DNA from: Rhizobium tropici CIAT 899
GTDB taxonomy: Bacteria > Pseudomonadota > Alphaproteobacteria > Rhizobiales > Rhizobiaceae
Length of the DNA stretch: 64,000 nt
Reading direction: 5' to 3'
NCBI RefSeq assembly: GCF_000330885.1
Contig: NC_020059.1
Location: forward strand, 2,593,001 to 2,657,000
In this document: piece after piece, positions 27,215 through 36,015 of the stretch
How the letters are laid out: every line of letters begins with the position of its first letter
How positions within the stretch are numbered: position 1 is the first letter of the stretch
Made by a program: the position numbers and the translations under genes
Notes under the pieces: model-generated
What the model was told of the DNA's origin: nothing
Database searches by the model: none
The model's input: the letters and a program-made list of their open reading frames with translations, nothing else

Positions 27215-28543
27215 ATGTCGGACCGTTTGAATGCCACCCCCAACGATTTGCGCGCCTTCTGGATGCCGTTTACGGCCAACCGTCAGTTCAAGAGGGAACC
27301 GCGCCTCTTCGTCAGCGCCAAGGATATGTATTACACCACCCATGACGGTCGGCAGGTGCTGGATGGAACTGCGGGTCTGTGGTGCGTAAACGCCGGGCAC
27401 TGCCGCCCGAAGATCACCGAGGCCATCCGCCAGCAGGCAGGCGAACTCGACTACGCACCTGCCTTCCAGCTCGGCCACCCCAAGGCTTTCGAGCTGGCGA
27501 ACCGGCTGGTCGATATCGCCCCTGAGGGTATGGACCACGTTCTTTACACCAACTCCGGTTCGGAATCGGTCGAAACCGCGCTCAAGGTCGCGCTTGCCTA
27601 TCATCGCGTGAAGGGCAATGGCTCGCGCTTCCGCCTCATCGGCCGCGAGCGCGGCTATCACGGTGTCAATTTCGGCGGCATCTCCGTCGGCGGCATCGTC
27701 ACCAACCGCAAGATGTTCGGTACGCTGCTGACCGGCGTCGACCACATGCCGCACACCCATGTGCCCGGCAAGAACGCCTTCACGCGCGGTGAGCCAGAGC
27801 ATGGCGGCGATATTGCCAGCGAACTGGAGCGCATCGTCACTTTGCATGACGCTTCGACGATCGCGGCCGTCATCGTCGAGCCGGTCGCCGGCTCCACCGG
27901 CGTGCTCATCCCGCCGAAGGGCTATCTGCAGAAACTGCGCGAAATCTGCACCAAGCACGGCATCCTGCTGATCTTCGACGAAGTCATTACCGGCTTCGGC
28001 CGTCTCGGTACCCCCTTTGCCGCCCAATATTATGATGTGAAGCCTGATATCATCACCACGGCAAAGGGCCTGACCAACGGCGTCATTCCGATGGGGGCGG
28101 TCTTCGTCACCTCGGAGATTCACGACGCCTTCATGCAGGGACCCGAGCACATGATCGAGTTCTTCCATGGCTACACCTATTCCGGCAACCCGATCGCCTC
28201 GGCCGCGGCATTAGCGACGCTGGACACGTACAAGGAAGAAGGCCTGCTGACGCGCGCAGCCGAACTTTCCGACTACTGGGCCGACGCTCTGCACTCCCTG
28301 AAAGACTGCCCGAACGTCATCGACATTAGAAACACCGGCCTGATCGGCGCCATTGAGCTCGATCCCATCGCCGGCGAACCTACCAAGCGCGCCTTCACCG
28401 CCTTCCTGAAGGCCTACGAGAAGGGCCTTCTGATCCGCACCACCGGCGACATCATCGCGCTGTCGCCGCCACTGATCATCGAGAAACATCACATCGACGA
28501 GCTTTTCGGCAAGCTCCGCGAGATCTTGCAGAATAATATCTAG
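27215..28543 (+). CDS. Omega-amino acid (beta-alanine):pyruvate aminotransferase, class III
   Basis: This is a 442-residue PLP enzyme of the class III family. It probably transfers the amino group of beta-alanine or another omega-amino acid to pyruvate. YTNSGSESVETALKVALAYH forms the phosphate-binding region, FDEVITGFGRLG the cofactor Asp motif and TTAKGLTNG the Schiff-base Lys. WMPFTANRQFK near the N-terminus is characteristic of the omega-amino acid:pyruvate subgroup. ATG 27215 follows TTGGAGAA; the longer frame from 27185 is unlikely. The substrate assignment is by subgroup and is not proven. Confidence 0.88.
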   Translation: MSDRLNATPNDLRAFWMPFTANRQFKREPRLFVSAKDMYYTTHDGRQVLDGTAGLWCVNAGHCRPKITEAIRQQAGELDYAPAFQLGHPKAFELANRLVDIAPEGMDHVLYTNSGSESVETALKVALAYHRVKGNGSRFRLIGRERGYHGVNFGGISVGGIVTNRKMFGTLLTGVDHMPHTHVPGKNAFTRGEPEHGGDIASELERIVTLHDASTIAAVIVEPVAGSTGVLIPPKGYLQKLREICTKHGILLIFDEVITGFGRLGTPFAAQYYDVKPDIITTAKGLTNGVIPMGAVFVTSEIHDAFMQGPEHMIEFFHGYTYSGNPIASAAALATLDTYKEEGLLTRAAELSDYWADALHSLKDCPNVIDIRNTGLIGAIELDPIAGEPTKRAFTAFLKAYEKGLLIRTTGDIIALSPPLIIEKHHIDELFGKLREILQNNI

Positions 28544-28587
28544 CTCGCCTTTCATGGGTCACCAGATGATCCGCGAACTCGAAGAGT

Positions 28588-28627
28588 CCCTCTCCCCGCC
28601 TGCGGGGAGAGGGTTAGGGTGAGGGGC
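28588..28627 (+). repeat. REP-like palindromic repeat, copy A
   Basis: This 40-bp unit consists of CCCTCTCCCCG / CGGGGAGAGGG as a stem with a short loop, followed by the tail TTAGGGTGAGGGGC. It lies 20 bp upstream of the DUF559 start, with the tail pointing toward the gene. Confidence 0.85.
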
Positions 28628-28646
28628 CGTTCACAGGGATAATGGG

Positions 28647-29051
28647 ATGCGCGGTCCGGAACCTAAAACGACACAGCGCGCAAGAATGCTTCGTCAATCG
28701 GACAACGATGCCGAGGCAAAACTCTGGTCGGAACTTCGCAACCGTCGGCTGAACGGCTTGAAATTCGTTCGGCAATTTCCAATCGGTCCTTATTTCACTG
28801 ACTTTGCCTGCCGAGAGCGATCCCTGGTCATCGAGATCGATGGCAGTCAACATGCCGACAGCAAGCACGATACCATTCGCGATGCCTTCATGGTCCGTGA
28901 GGGTTGGTCTGTCGCTCGCTTCTGGAATGTTGATGTCCTAACAGCCATGCCATCGGTTCTCGAAACCATCATGGCCATCTGTGATGGCAGGTTGACTAAA
29001 GCTGTGGTAGCTCGCGATTTCAGGTTCTTTCCAGCGGCACCTTCGGAATAG
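28647..29051 (+). CDS. DUF559 endonuclease-domain protein (Vsr/restriction-like fold)
   Basis: The 134-residue protein is a typical stand-alone DUF559 member. The pattern is ARMLRQSDNDAEAKLWSELR, then KFVRQFPIGPYFTDFACRER, then LVIEIDGSQHADSKHD and EGWSVARFWNVDVL. The Asp in YFTDFAC, Glu and Asp in IEIDGSQH form a PD-(D/E)XK-like active site, related to Vsr mismatch endonucleases. The gene lies exactly between inverted REP-like repeats: its stop codon shares its last base with copy B, and copy A ends 19 bp before its ATG. Natural substrates of the family are unknown. Confidence 0.88.
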   Translation: MRGPEPKTTQRARMLRQSDNDAEAKLWSELRNRRLNGLKFVRQFPIGPYFTDFACRERSLVIEIDGSQHADSKHDTIRDAFMVREGWSVARFWNVDVLTAMPSVLETIMAICDGRLTKAVVARDFRFFPAAPSE

Positions 29052-29090
29052 CCCCTCAGCCCGACCCTCTCCCCGCACGCGGGGAGAGGG
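29051..29090 (-). repeat. REP-like palindromic repeat, copy B (inverted)
   Basis: GCCCCTCAGCCCGA is followed by CCCTCTCCCCG and CGGGGAGAGGG. This is copy A in the opposite orientation, so the pair brackets the DUF559 gene with tails facing inward. Confidence 0.85.
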
Positions 29091-29151
29091 AGGTCGCCGC
29101 CTCTCGCAAGGCCATAAGAAACACTGCCCTATCAACAAATTCGGACAGATC

Positions 29152-29192
29152 CCCTCTCCCCGTAAAACGGGGAGAGGGTTAGGGTGAGGGGC
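29152..29192 (+). repeat. REP-like palindromic repeat, copy C
   Basis: CCCTCTCCCCG, a TAAAA loop, CGGGGAGAGGG and the tail TTAGGGTGAGGGGC. It has the same orientation as copy A and ends 33 bp before the adenine deaminase ATG, so it lies in that gene's promoter or leader region. Confidence 0.85.
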
Positions 29193-29225
29193 TATACGGA
29201 ATCACAGCGATTGCAGGAAGAAGCC

Positions 29226-30923
29226 ATGACCACCAAACTCGAACGCTATATCGACCAGGGCGTCGGCCGGGAGCCTGCGGATATCGTGCTGAAGAACGGT
29301 CGCTTCTTCGATCTGGTGACGGGAGAGCTGGTCGCTTCGGACATCGCCATTTGCGGCGATCGCATCGTCGGCATCTGCGGCGATTACCAGGGGCGTGAAG
29401 AGATCGATATTGCCGGCCGCATAGTCGTGCCGGGCTTCATCGATACCCATCTTCATATTGAATCCTCGCTGGTGACCCCGCTCGAATTCGACCGTTGCGT
29501 CCTGCCTTATGGCGTCACGACGGTCATCTGCGATCCGCATGAGATCGCCAATGTGCTCGGCACCGAGGGCATCCGCTACTTCCTCGACTGTTCGCTGGAA
29601 ACCATCATGGATATCCGCGTCCAGCTTTCCTCCTGCGTACCGGCGACGCATCTGGAAACCTCCGGCGCCGATCTGCCGATCGAGAAGCTCCTGCCCTTCC
29701 GCAATCATCCCAAGGTCATCGGCCTTGCGGAATTCATGAACTTCCCCGGCGTGATCCATAAGGATCCGGTCTGCATGGCGAAGCTCGAGGCTTTTCAGGG
29801 CGGCCACATCGACGGCCATGCGCCGCTTTTGCGCGGCAATGACCTCAACGGCTATCTCGCTGCGGGTATCCGTACCGAACATGAATCGACGACATCAGAG
29901 GAGGCGCTGGAAAAGATCCGCAAAGGCATGCATATCCTCGTGCGCGAGGGCTCCGTCTCCAAGGATCTGCACGCGCTGATGCCTATTATCACCGAGCGCC
30001 TGTCACCCTACCTCGCACTCTGCACAGACGACCGAAATCCGCTCGATATCGCCGAACAGGGCCACCTCGATTACATGATCCGCACGGCGATCGCCCATGG
30101 CGTCGAGCCATTGGCGATCTACCGCGCCTCCTCGATCTCCGCAGCCCGCGCCTTCGGCCTTCGGGATCGCGGTCTCGTGGCGCCTGGATGGCGCGCAGAT
30201 CTCGTCGTCATCGACAGTCTGGAAAACTGCAAGGCCGAGATCGTCTTTTCCGCAGGCCGCCGCGTTACCGCCGAACTCTTTGCGACCCGCGGTTCGGTCG
30301 AGCCGGTCGGCCTCAACAGCGTCAAGGCCCGCCCGATCAATGCCGCCGATTTCGGTGTGCCGGTAGCAGAAGGCGAGAGCTCCGTCATTGGCGTGACGCC
30401 TGGCAAGATCATCACCCAACATCGCCGCTATCGCCTGCCGACCAAGGGCAACCAGACCGATATCGACCTCGGCAACGATATCATCAAGGTCGCCGTCATC
30501 GAACGGCATGGCAAGAACGGCAACCACGCCAACGGCTTCGTCCAGGGCTTTGGTCTGAAGAAAGGCGCGATCGCCTCCACAGTCGGCCATGACAGCCACA
30601 ATATCTGCGTCGTCGGCGTCAATGAGGATGACATGGCGCTCGCCGCCAACCGCCTCAGTGACATCAATGGCGGCTTCGTCGTCGTCGAGGATGGCGTCGT
30701 GACAGGCGAGATCGCCCTGCCCGTCGCCGGCCTGATGAGCCTCGAACCTTATGAAAGCGTGCGCGACACGCTGCATCATCTGCGCCAAGCGGCCTATGCC
30801 CTCGGCGCAACGCTGGAAGAACCCTTCCTCCAGCTCGCCTTCCTGCCCCTGCCCGTCATCCCGCATCTGAAGATATCGGACAAGGGCCTGGTCGATGTCG
30901 ACAAGTTTATGCTGATTGGCTGA
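29226..30923 (+). CDS. ade: Adenine deaminase
   Basis: The cytoplasmic metalloenzyme converts adenine to hypoxanthine in purine salvage. ATG 29226 (preceded by AGGAAGAA) gives 565 residues, the standard length. Metal-site motifs are [26 protein letters not shown] and [10 protein letters not shown]. The C-terminal region ([17 protein letters not shown], and the final Leu/Pro-rich [12 protein letters not shown]) is specific to the Ade family. It belongs with the xanthine dehydrogenase genes functionally, although those are 30 kb away. Expression may be affected by REP copy C directly upstream. Confidence 0.95.
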   Translation: MTTKLERYIDQGVGREPADIVLKNGRFFDLVTGELVASDIAICGDRIVGICGDYQGREEIDIAGRIVVPGFIDTHLHIESSLVTPLEFDRCVLPYGVTTVICDPHEIANVLGTEGIRYFLDCSLETIMDIRVQLSSCVPATHLETSGADLPIEKLLPFRNHPKVIGLAEFMNFPGVIHKDPVCMAKLEAFQGGHIDGHAPLLRGNDLNGYLAAGIRTEHESTTSEEALEKIRKGMHILVREGSVSKDLHALMPIITERLSPYLALCTDDRNPLDIAEQGHLDYMIRTAIAHGVEPLAIYRASSISAARAFGLRDRGLVAPGWRADLVVIDSLENCKAEIVFSAGRRVTAELFATRGSVEPVGLNSVKARPINAADFGVPVAEGESSVIGVTPGKIITQHRRYRLPTKGNQTDIDLGNDIIKVAVIERHGKNGNHANGFVQGFGLKKGAIASTVGHDSHNICVVGVNEDDMALAANRLSDINGGFVVVEDGVVTGEIALPVAGLMSLEPYESVRDTLHHLRQAAYALGATLEEPFLQLAFLPLPVIPHLKISDKGLVDVDKFMLIG

Positions 30924-31068
30924 TCAGGCTCACACCTCGCGAGGAACATAGCTTGCGTTGCGAAGGTGTAAGCGGACAAACAATTCGCTCTTGGGACTTC
31001 AATTGACGAAAGCCTGTTGTTATCTTTGCTCCACGACATCAAACCGTTTGGTCATGGAAAGAACAATC

Positions 31069-31269
31069 GTGACAAAGCTTGAGCAGATTGAGAAAAATGT
31101 CAGCGAGCTGGAGCCGGAAGACTTCAAGGCATTCGCCGAATGGTTCGAAGCTCTGCAGGCAAGCCGGTGGGACCGGCAAATCGAAGCTGATATAGGCGCC
31201 GGTAAACTGGATGGGCTGGCAGACAAAGCTCTCGCCGATTTTCGCGCGCGAAAGACGCGGGCATTTTGA
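31069..31269 (+). CDS. Putative antitoxin of a type II toxin-antitoxin pair
   Basis: The frame gives a 66-residue acidic protein from GTG 31069 (GGAAAG eight bases upstream); ATG 31054 would add five residues. Key text is ELEPEDFKAFAEWFEAL, then WDRQIEADIGAGKLD and ADKALADFRAR. This is a small helical protein pattern I associate with antitoxins paired with RelE/ParE-fold toxins. It overlaps the next gene by three bases (TTGA). DNA-binding residues are not obvious. Confidence 0.7.
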   Translation: MTKLEQIEKNVSELEPEDFKAFAEWFEALQASRWDRQIEADIGAGKLDGLADKALADFRARKTRAF

Positions 31270-31520
31270 AGCATCATGCCACTCAGTCGTTTTGGCAGGC
31301 TTATGAAAAGCTGCCAAAACATGTGCGAGAACTCGCCGACCGAAATTTCGAGCTTCTGAAATCGAACTCGAAGCATCCCTCACTTCATTTTAAGCAAGTA
31401 GGTCGCTTCTGGTCCGCGCGTGTCGGGATTTCCTGGCGCGCTCTTGCTGTCGCTGACGGCGACGACCTTGTCTGGTTCTGGATCGGCTCTCACACCGAAT
31501 ATGACAAGCTCTTACGCTAA
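31266..31520 (+). CDS. Putative RelE/ParE-superfamily toxin
   Basis: This is an 84-residue basic protein starting at TTG 31266, with the start overlapping the antitoxin stop. HATQSFWQAYEKLPKHVREL matches the first helices of RelE/HigB-like toxins. HPSLHFKQVGRFWSARVG and WRALAVADGDDLVWFWIGSH form the beta-sheet with candidate catalytic Arg and His. It ends one base before the convergent alpha-glucosidase gene. Whether it cuts mRNA or targets gyrase cannot be judged here. Confidence 0.7.
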   Translation: MKHHATQSFWQAYEKLPKHVRELADRNFELLKSNSKHPSLHFKQVGRFWSARVGISWRALAVADGDDLVWFWIGSHTEYDKLLR

Positions 31521-31521
31521 A

Positions 31522-33168
31522 TCACGCCACATGCCCGCAGAATACATCCAGAGCAGCAAGTGTTAGCACTGCCCCCGCATCGGCGGTGCCAAATCCTGGC
31601 ATGGCGATCGTCTTGCCAAGTTTGATGTCCTCCGGCAAAGCAACCTTCACCGGCCTGCGGGAGAGATTGAAGACGAACAGCAGCGTCTCGTCACCCTTGG
31701 AGCGCGTGAAGGCGAGAACGTCTTCCTCCGTATCAAGGAAGGTCATGTCGCCATCGCGCAAAGCGGCATGTTCCGCACGGAAGGCAAGCGTCTGCCGATA
31801 GTGATGCAGTACGGAATCCGCATCCGCTTCCTGCTTGTCCACCGCAAGGGACGCATGCTGGTAGGGAACCGGCAGCCATGATTTGTCGGCCGTCGTGAAG
31901 CCCGCATGAGCACGACCCGCTTCCCAGGGCATCGGCGTGCGGCATCCGTCACGCCCCTTGAAGGCCGGCCAGAAGCGAATGCCATAGGGATCGCGCAGAT
32001 CCTCGAAGGCTAACTCCGCCTCCGGCAAACCGAGTTCTTCGCCCTGATAGAGGCAGATCGAACCGCGCAATGTGGAAAGTAGCGAAATCGCGAGCTTCGC
32101 AACACGCGGCTGCTCCTCCTCCGTCTCGGCAAAGCGGCTGACATGCCGCTGGACATCGTGGTTGGAAAAGGCCCAGCAGACCCAGCCATCGACGACATTA
32201 TCCTGAAAATCGCTGACGCAACTGCGGAAATGCGCCGGCGTGAAATCGGGCCCCAAAAGGTCGAACGTGTAGCACATATGCAGCTTGTCGCCGCCGCTGG
32301 TATAGGCGGCGACGGTCTGCAGCGAGCGCGCACCATCCCCCACTTCGCCGACGGTCGCGCGATCCTCATATTGGTCGAGCAATGCCCGGAACCGCCGCAG
32401 GAAGCCGATATTCTCCGGCTGCGTCTTGTCGTAAAGATGGTTCTGCATCCCGTAAGGGTTGCTCTCGGGGGCATCGAGCCCGCCGGTTGCGACGAGCGCC
32501 GGCGGATTGTCGCGAAGCTTCTTGTCGCAGAAATAGTAGTTGACCGTATCCAGACGAAAACCGTCCACGCCGCGATCAAGCCAGAATTTGACGGCCGAGA
32601 GCACGGCATCCTGGACCTCAAGATTGTGGAAGTTCAAATCCGGCTGCGAGGTCAGAAAATTGTGCTGGTAATATTGCCGGCGTACGCCATCCCACTCCCA
32701 ACCCGGCCCGCCGAAAATCGACAGCCAGTTGTTCGGCGCGGTGCCATCCGGCTTTGGGTCGGCCCAGACATACCAGTCCGCCTTGGGATTGTCGCGGCTT
32801 GCGCGGCTTTCGACGAACCAGCGATGCCGATCCGACGTGTGCGAGATAACCTGGTCGATAATGACCTTCAGCCCGAGGTCGTGTGCTGCCGTCATCATCT
32901 CGTCGAAATCGGCAAGCGTGCCGAAAATCGGATCGACATCGCAATAATCAGCGACGTCGTAGCCCATGTCGGCCATCGGAGAGGTGAAGAACGGCGCCAG
33001 CCAGATCGCATCGACCCCCAATGCGGCAATATGAGGCAGGCGCCGGGTTATCCCCTTGATATCGCCGAGCCCGTTGGCATCCGTATCCTGAAACGACCGC
33101 GGATAGACCTGATAGATCACGGCCCCACGCCACCAGTCGGCTCCCGCCGCTTTATTCGTCGATGTCAT
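31522..33168 (-). CDS. aglA: Alpha-glucosidase, GH13 family
   Basis: The enzyme hydrolyses terminal alpha-glucosides such as maltose, trehalose or sucrose-type oligosaccharides in the cytoplasm. The 548 residues carry the GH13 regions: DQVISHTSDRHRWF, GVDGFRLDTVNYYF with the Asp nucleophile, the acid/base Glu in ATVGEVGDG and FSNHDVQRHVSR. ATG 33168 is used because ADWWRGAVIYQVYPRSF, the usual N-terminus, follows closely; the longer frame adds unrelated residues. It resembles S. meliloti AglA, but the aglEFGK transport genes are not adjacent. Confidence 0.9.
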   Translation of the reverse strand: MTSTNKAAGADWWRGAVIYQVYPRSFQDTDANGLGDIKGITRRLPHIAALGVDAIWLAPFFTSPMADMGYDVADYCDVDPIFGTLADFDEMMTAAHDLGLKVIIDQVISHTSDRHRWFVESRASRDNPKADWYVWADPKPDGTAPNNWLSIFGGPGWEWDGVRRQYYQHNFLTSQPDLNFHNLEVQDAVLSAVKFWLDRGVDGFRLDTVNYYFCDKKLRDNPPALVATGGLDAPESNPYGMQNHLYDKTQPENIGFLRRFRALLDQYEDRATVGEVGDGARSLQTVAAYTSGGDKLHMCYTFDLLGPDFTPAHFRSCVSDFQDNVVDGWVCWAFSNHDVQRHVSRFAETEEEQPRVAKLAISLLSTLRGSICLYQGEELGLPEAELAFEDLRDPYGIRFWPAFKGRDGCRTPMPWEAGRAHAGFTTADKSWLPVPYQHASLAVDKQEADADSVLHHYRQTLAFRAEHAALRDGDMTFLDTEEDVLAFTRSKGDETLLFVFNLSRRPVKVALPEDIKLGKTIAMPGFGTADAGAVLTLAALDVFCGHVA

Positions 33169-33344
33169 CAAACCGCCTCGATATCGCACAAGGCCTTCCA
33201 GTTTGCACACTCGTGCGCAGGCGGCAAGCCGCAAATCGGCCATCCGAAAAGCTCAACCATCGGCGGATAAATTCGCAGTATCAATTTTAGCGAATTACCA
33301 ATAAGAAAGTTCACACGCTAAGCATGCCCGACTTTTTTTAACTT

Positions 33345-33397
33345 GAAAGCGACGTCGCTTTCGATAACTTCGCGCATTGACCTGCACGTACAGGTCA
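33345..33397. promoter_or_regulatory. Two adjacent palindromes upstream of oppA
   Basis: GAAAGCGACGTCGCTTTC (33345-33362) is a perfect 18-bp palindrome. TGACCTGCACGTACAGGTCA (33378-33397) has perfect 7-bp arms. The two centres are 34 bp apart, about three helical turns, and both lie 60-115 bp before the oppA start. They are candidates for dimeric repressor operators of the transporter. Confidence 0.5.
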
Positions 33398-33459
33398 CCT
33401 GCGGATCAAAAACACCCTTGTAAAACAAGGACAAGAACTCCAGAAAGGTGGGAAAACAT

Positions 33460-35040
33460 ATGGCGCATATCACCAGAAAATTTATCGCTGCGGCTTTCGT
33501 CAGCACGATATTGAGCGTTTCCGCGCATGCCGCGACCCTCAATATCCACAACGGCGGCGACCCGACTTCGCTCGATCCGCAAAAAATTTCCGGCGATTGG
33601 GAAAACCGTATCGACGGCGATATCTTCGAAGGGCTGGTGACCGAGGATCCCAAGGACAACCCAATTCCCGGCCAGGCTGCAAGCTGGACCATTTCACCCG
33701 ATCAGAAGGTCTATACCTTCAAGCTTCGCGACGGCATCAAGTGGTCCGATGGCCAACCGGTGACGGCTCAGGACTTCGTCTTTGCTTTCCAGCGCCTGAT
33801 GGACCCGAAGACCGCTGCGCAATATGCTTATCTGCAGTACACGATCCTGAACGCGGAAAAGATCAACAAGGGCGAGATCAAGGATCTGACCCAGCTTGGC
33901 GTCAAGGCGATCGACGACAAGACGCTCGAAATCACGCTTGAGAATCCCACTCCATACTTCCTCAACGCCCTGATGCACTACACGGCCTATCCGCTGCCGA
34001 AGCATGTCGTCGAAGCCAAGGGCGACCAATGGGTCAAGATCGGCAACATCGTCACCAACGGCCCGTACAAGCCCACCGAATGGGTGCCCGGTTCGCACGT
34101 CAGCATGGTCAAGAGTGACCAGTATTACGACGCCAAGGACATCAAGATCGACAACGTCAACTATTACACGCTGGAAGATCAGGCCGCTGCCTTGAAGCGC
34201 TATCGCGCCGGCGAATTCGATATCCTGACTTCCTTCCCGGCTGACCAGTTCGACTGGATCCAGAAGAACCTGCCCGGCCAGGCGCATGTGGTGCCCTTCC
34301 TTGGCACCTACTACTACGTCCTGAACTCTACCAAGCCGCCCTTCGACGACAAGCGCGTGCGCCAGGCTCTCTCCATGGCCGTCAACCGCGAGGTCATCGG
34401 CCCGAAGATTCTCGGCACCGGCGAACTGCCATCCTATTCCTGGGTACCGCCGGGTACCGCCAACTACGGTGAGCCGGCCTATGTCAGCTGGAAGGACGAG
34501 CCTTACAAGCAGAAGGTCGAAGAAGCCAAGAAGCTCCTGAAGGAAGCAGGCTTCGGTCCCGATCATCCGCTGAAGGCTCAGCTGCGCTACAACACCAACG
34601 ACAACCACAAGCGCATCGCCGTTGCGATCGCCGCCATGTGGAAGCCGCTCGGCGTCGATATCGAGCTCTACAACACCGAAACCAAGGTGCATTATGATGA
34701 AATGCAGCGCGGCGAGGTGCAGATCGGCCGTGCCGGCTGGCTCGCCGACTACAACGACCCGATCAACTTCCTGAACCTGCTCTCCACCGGCGTCGAGATG
34801 AACTACGGCCGCTGGAGCAACAAGGACTACGATGCTCTGATCAAGCAGGGCAACGAGGAAATCGATCTGAAGAAGCGCGCCGAAATCTACAAGAAGGCCG
34901 AACAGCTGGCCCTCGACGACAGCGCCGCGATCCCGATCTACTACTACGTTTCCCAGAACATCGTCGCCCCGAAGGTCCAGGGCTTCGTCGACAACATCCA
35001 GGACATCCACCGTACGCGCTGGCTGTCGATTAAAGAATAA
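33460..35040 (+). CDS. oppA: Oligopeptide ABC transporter, periplasmic binding protein
   Basis: This is a 526-residue SBP family 5 protein. The signal peptide is about residues 1-24, and the mature protein starts near ATLNIHNGGDPTSLDP. Family text includes ASWTISPDQKVYTFKLRDG, KWSDGQPVTAQDFVFAFQRL, NGPYKPTEWVPGS and ADYNDPINFLNL. It is closer to E. coli OppA/MppA than to DppA by these motifs, so oligopeptides are the likely ligand. ATG 33460 follows AAGGTGGGA. It is the first gene of oppABCDF and is followed by a strong hairpin. Confidence 0.92.
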   Translation: MAHITRKFIAAAFVSTILSVSAHAATLNIHNGGDPTSLDPQKISGDWENRIDGDIFEGLVTEDPKDNPIPGQAASWTISPDQKVYTFKLRDGIKWSDGQPVTAQDFVFAFQRLMDPKTAAQYAYLQYTILNAEKINKGEIKDLTQLGVKAIDDKTLEITLENPTPYFLNALMHYTAYPLPKHVVEAKGDQWVKIGNIVTNGPYKPTEWVPGSHVSMVKSDQYYDAKDIKIDNVNYYTLEDQAAALKRYRAGEFDILTSFPADQFDWIQKNLPGQAHVVPFLGTYYYVLNSTKPPFDDKRVRQALSMAVNREVIGPKILGTGELPSYSWVPPGTANYGEPAYVSWKDEPYKQKVEEAKKLLKEAGFGPDHPLKAQLRYNTNDNHKRIAVAIAAMWKPLGVDIELYNTETKVHYDEMQRGEVQIGRAGWLADYNDPINFLNLLSTGVEMNYGRWSNKDYDALIKQGNEEIDLKKRAEIYKKAEQLALDDSAAIPIYYYVSQNIVAPKVQGFVDNIQDIHRTRWLSIKE

Positions 35041-35050
35041 TTGGGAACAG

Positions 35051-35080
35051 GCTCCCTCCCGGACACAACCGGGAGGGAGC
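35051..35080 (+). promoter_or_regulatory. Hairpin between oppA and oppB
   Basis: GCTCCCTCCCGG and CCGGGAGGGAGC form a perfect 12-bp stem with an ACACAA loop. There is no T run, so it is more likely a 3'-exonuclease block that stabilises oppA mRNA than a terminator. Confidence 0.75.
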
Positions 35081-35091
35081 CGTCTAAGATC

Positions 35092-36015
35092 ATGTTTGGC
35101 TACGCTCTCCGTCGTTTGCTGTCGACAATCCCCGTTCTGTGGATTGCCGTGACAGTGTGTTTTTTCATTCTGCGCCTCGCTCCCGGCGGCCCCTTCGATG
35201 GCGAAAGGCCATTGCCGCCGGAAGTCAAAGCCAACCTCGCGGCTCACTACAACCTCGACAAGCCCCTGGTTGAGCAATACCTGATCTATGTCGGCGACGT
35301 CATGAAGGGCGACCTTGGCCCCTCCTTCGCCAACCAGGACTTCACCGTCACCCAGCAGATCATGTCCGGCTTCCCCTATACGTTGACCATCGGTGGCTCC
35401 GCCTTCGTGCTCGCGACTGTCGTCGGTGTCTTCATAGGCTGTCTCGGGGCGCTCTATCAGAACCGCGCAGCCGATTACTGGCTGGGCGGCGGCCTCCTCA
35501 TCGGCCTGGTCATGCCAAGCTTCCTCATCGCCCCCATCCTTCAGCTCATCTTCGGCAATACGCTCGGCTGGCTGCCGGTCGGCGGCTGGGGCGACGGCTC
35601 GATCAAGTTCCTGATCCTGCCCATCATCGTCCTGACCCTGCCGCACGCGGCTCGCATCTCTCGCCTGATGCGAGGCTCGATGATCGAAGTGATGGGCCAG
35701 AACTTCATTCGCACCGCCAAGGCCAAGGGTATCGGCCCGCGGCTGACGATCATGCGCCACGCGCTGAAGCCGGCCATGATGCCCGTCGTCTCCTATCTCG
35801 GACCCGCGGCAAGTTACCTCCTCACCGGCTCGCTGGTGGTCGAAAGCATCTTCGGCCTCCCCGGCGTCGGCCGCTACTTCGTCGGCGCAGCGCTCAACCG
35901 TGATTACGGCATGGTTCTCGGCACGGTCGTTTTCTACATGGTCCTGATCGTGGTCCTCAACCTGCTGGTCGACATCGCCTATGCCTGGCTCGACCCGAAA
36001 GTGAGAATGCGATGA
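35092..36015 (+). CDS. oppB: Oligopeptide ABC transporter, permease OppB
   Basis: This is a 307-residue inner-membrane permease with about six helices. The start MFGYALRRLLSTIPVLW is typical of OppB/DppB. LRLAPGGPFDGERPLPPE and the EAA-loop region FIRTAKAKGIGPRLTIMRHA contact the ATPases. ATG 35092 replaces a longer frame that begins inside the hairpin. The end overlaps oppC by four bases. Confidence 0.93.
   Translation: MFGYALRRLLSTIPVLWIAVTVCFFILRLAPGGPFDGERPLPPEVKANLAAHYNLDKPLVEQYLIYVGDVMKGDLGPSFANQDFTVTQQIMSGFPYTLTIGGSAFVLATVVGVFIGCLGALYQNRAADYWLGGGLLIGLVMPSFLIAPILQLIFGNTLGWLPVGGWGDGSIKFLILPIIVLTLPHAARISRLMRGSMIEVMGQNFIRTAKAKGIGPRLTIMRHALKPAMMPVVSYLGPAASYLLTGSLVVESIFGLPGVGRYFVGAALNRDYGMVLGTVVFYMVLIVVLNLLVDIAYAWLDPKVRMR

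Noticed and set aside
27017..28168. Open frame of 383 codons antisense to the aminotransferase
   Set aside because: It mirrors the aminotransferase gene and has no family resemblance.
33694..35760. Open frame of 688 codons antisense to oppA and oppB
   Set aside because: A codon-bias shadow; the plus-strand proteins are unmistakable and this product is rich in Asp/Val/Gly repeats typical of antisense frames.
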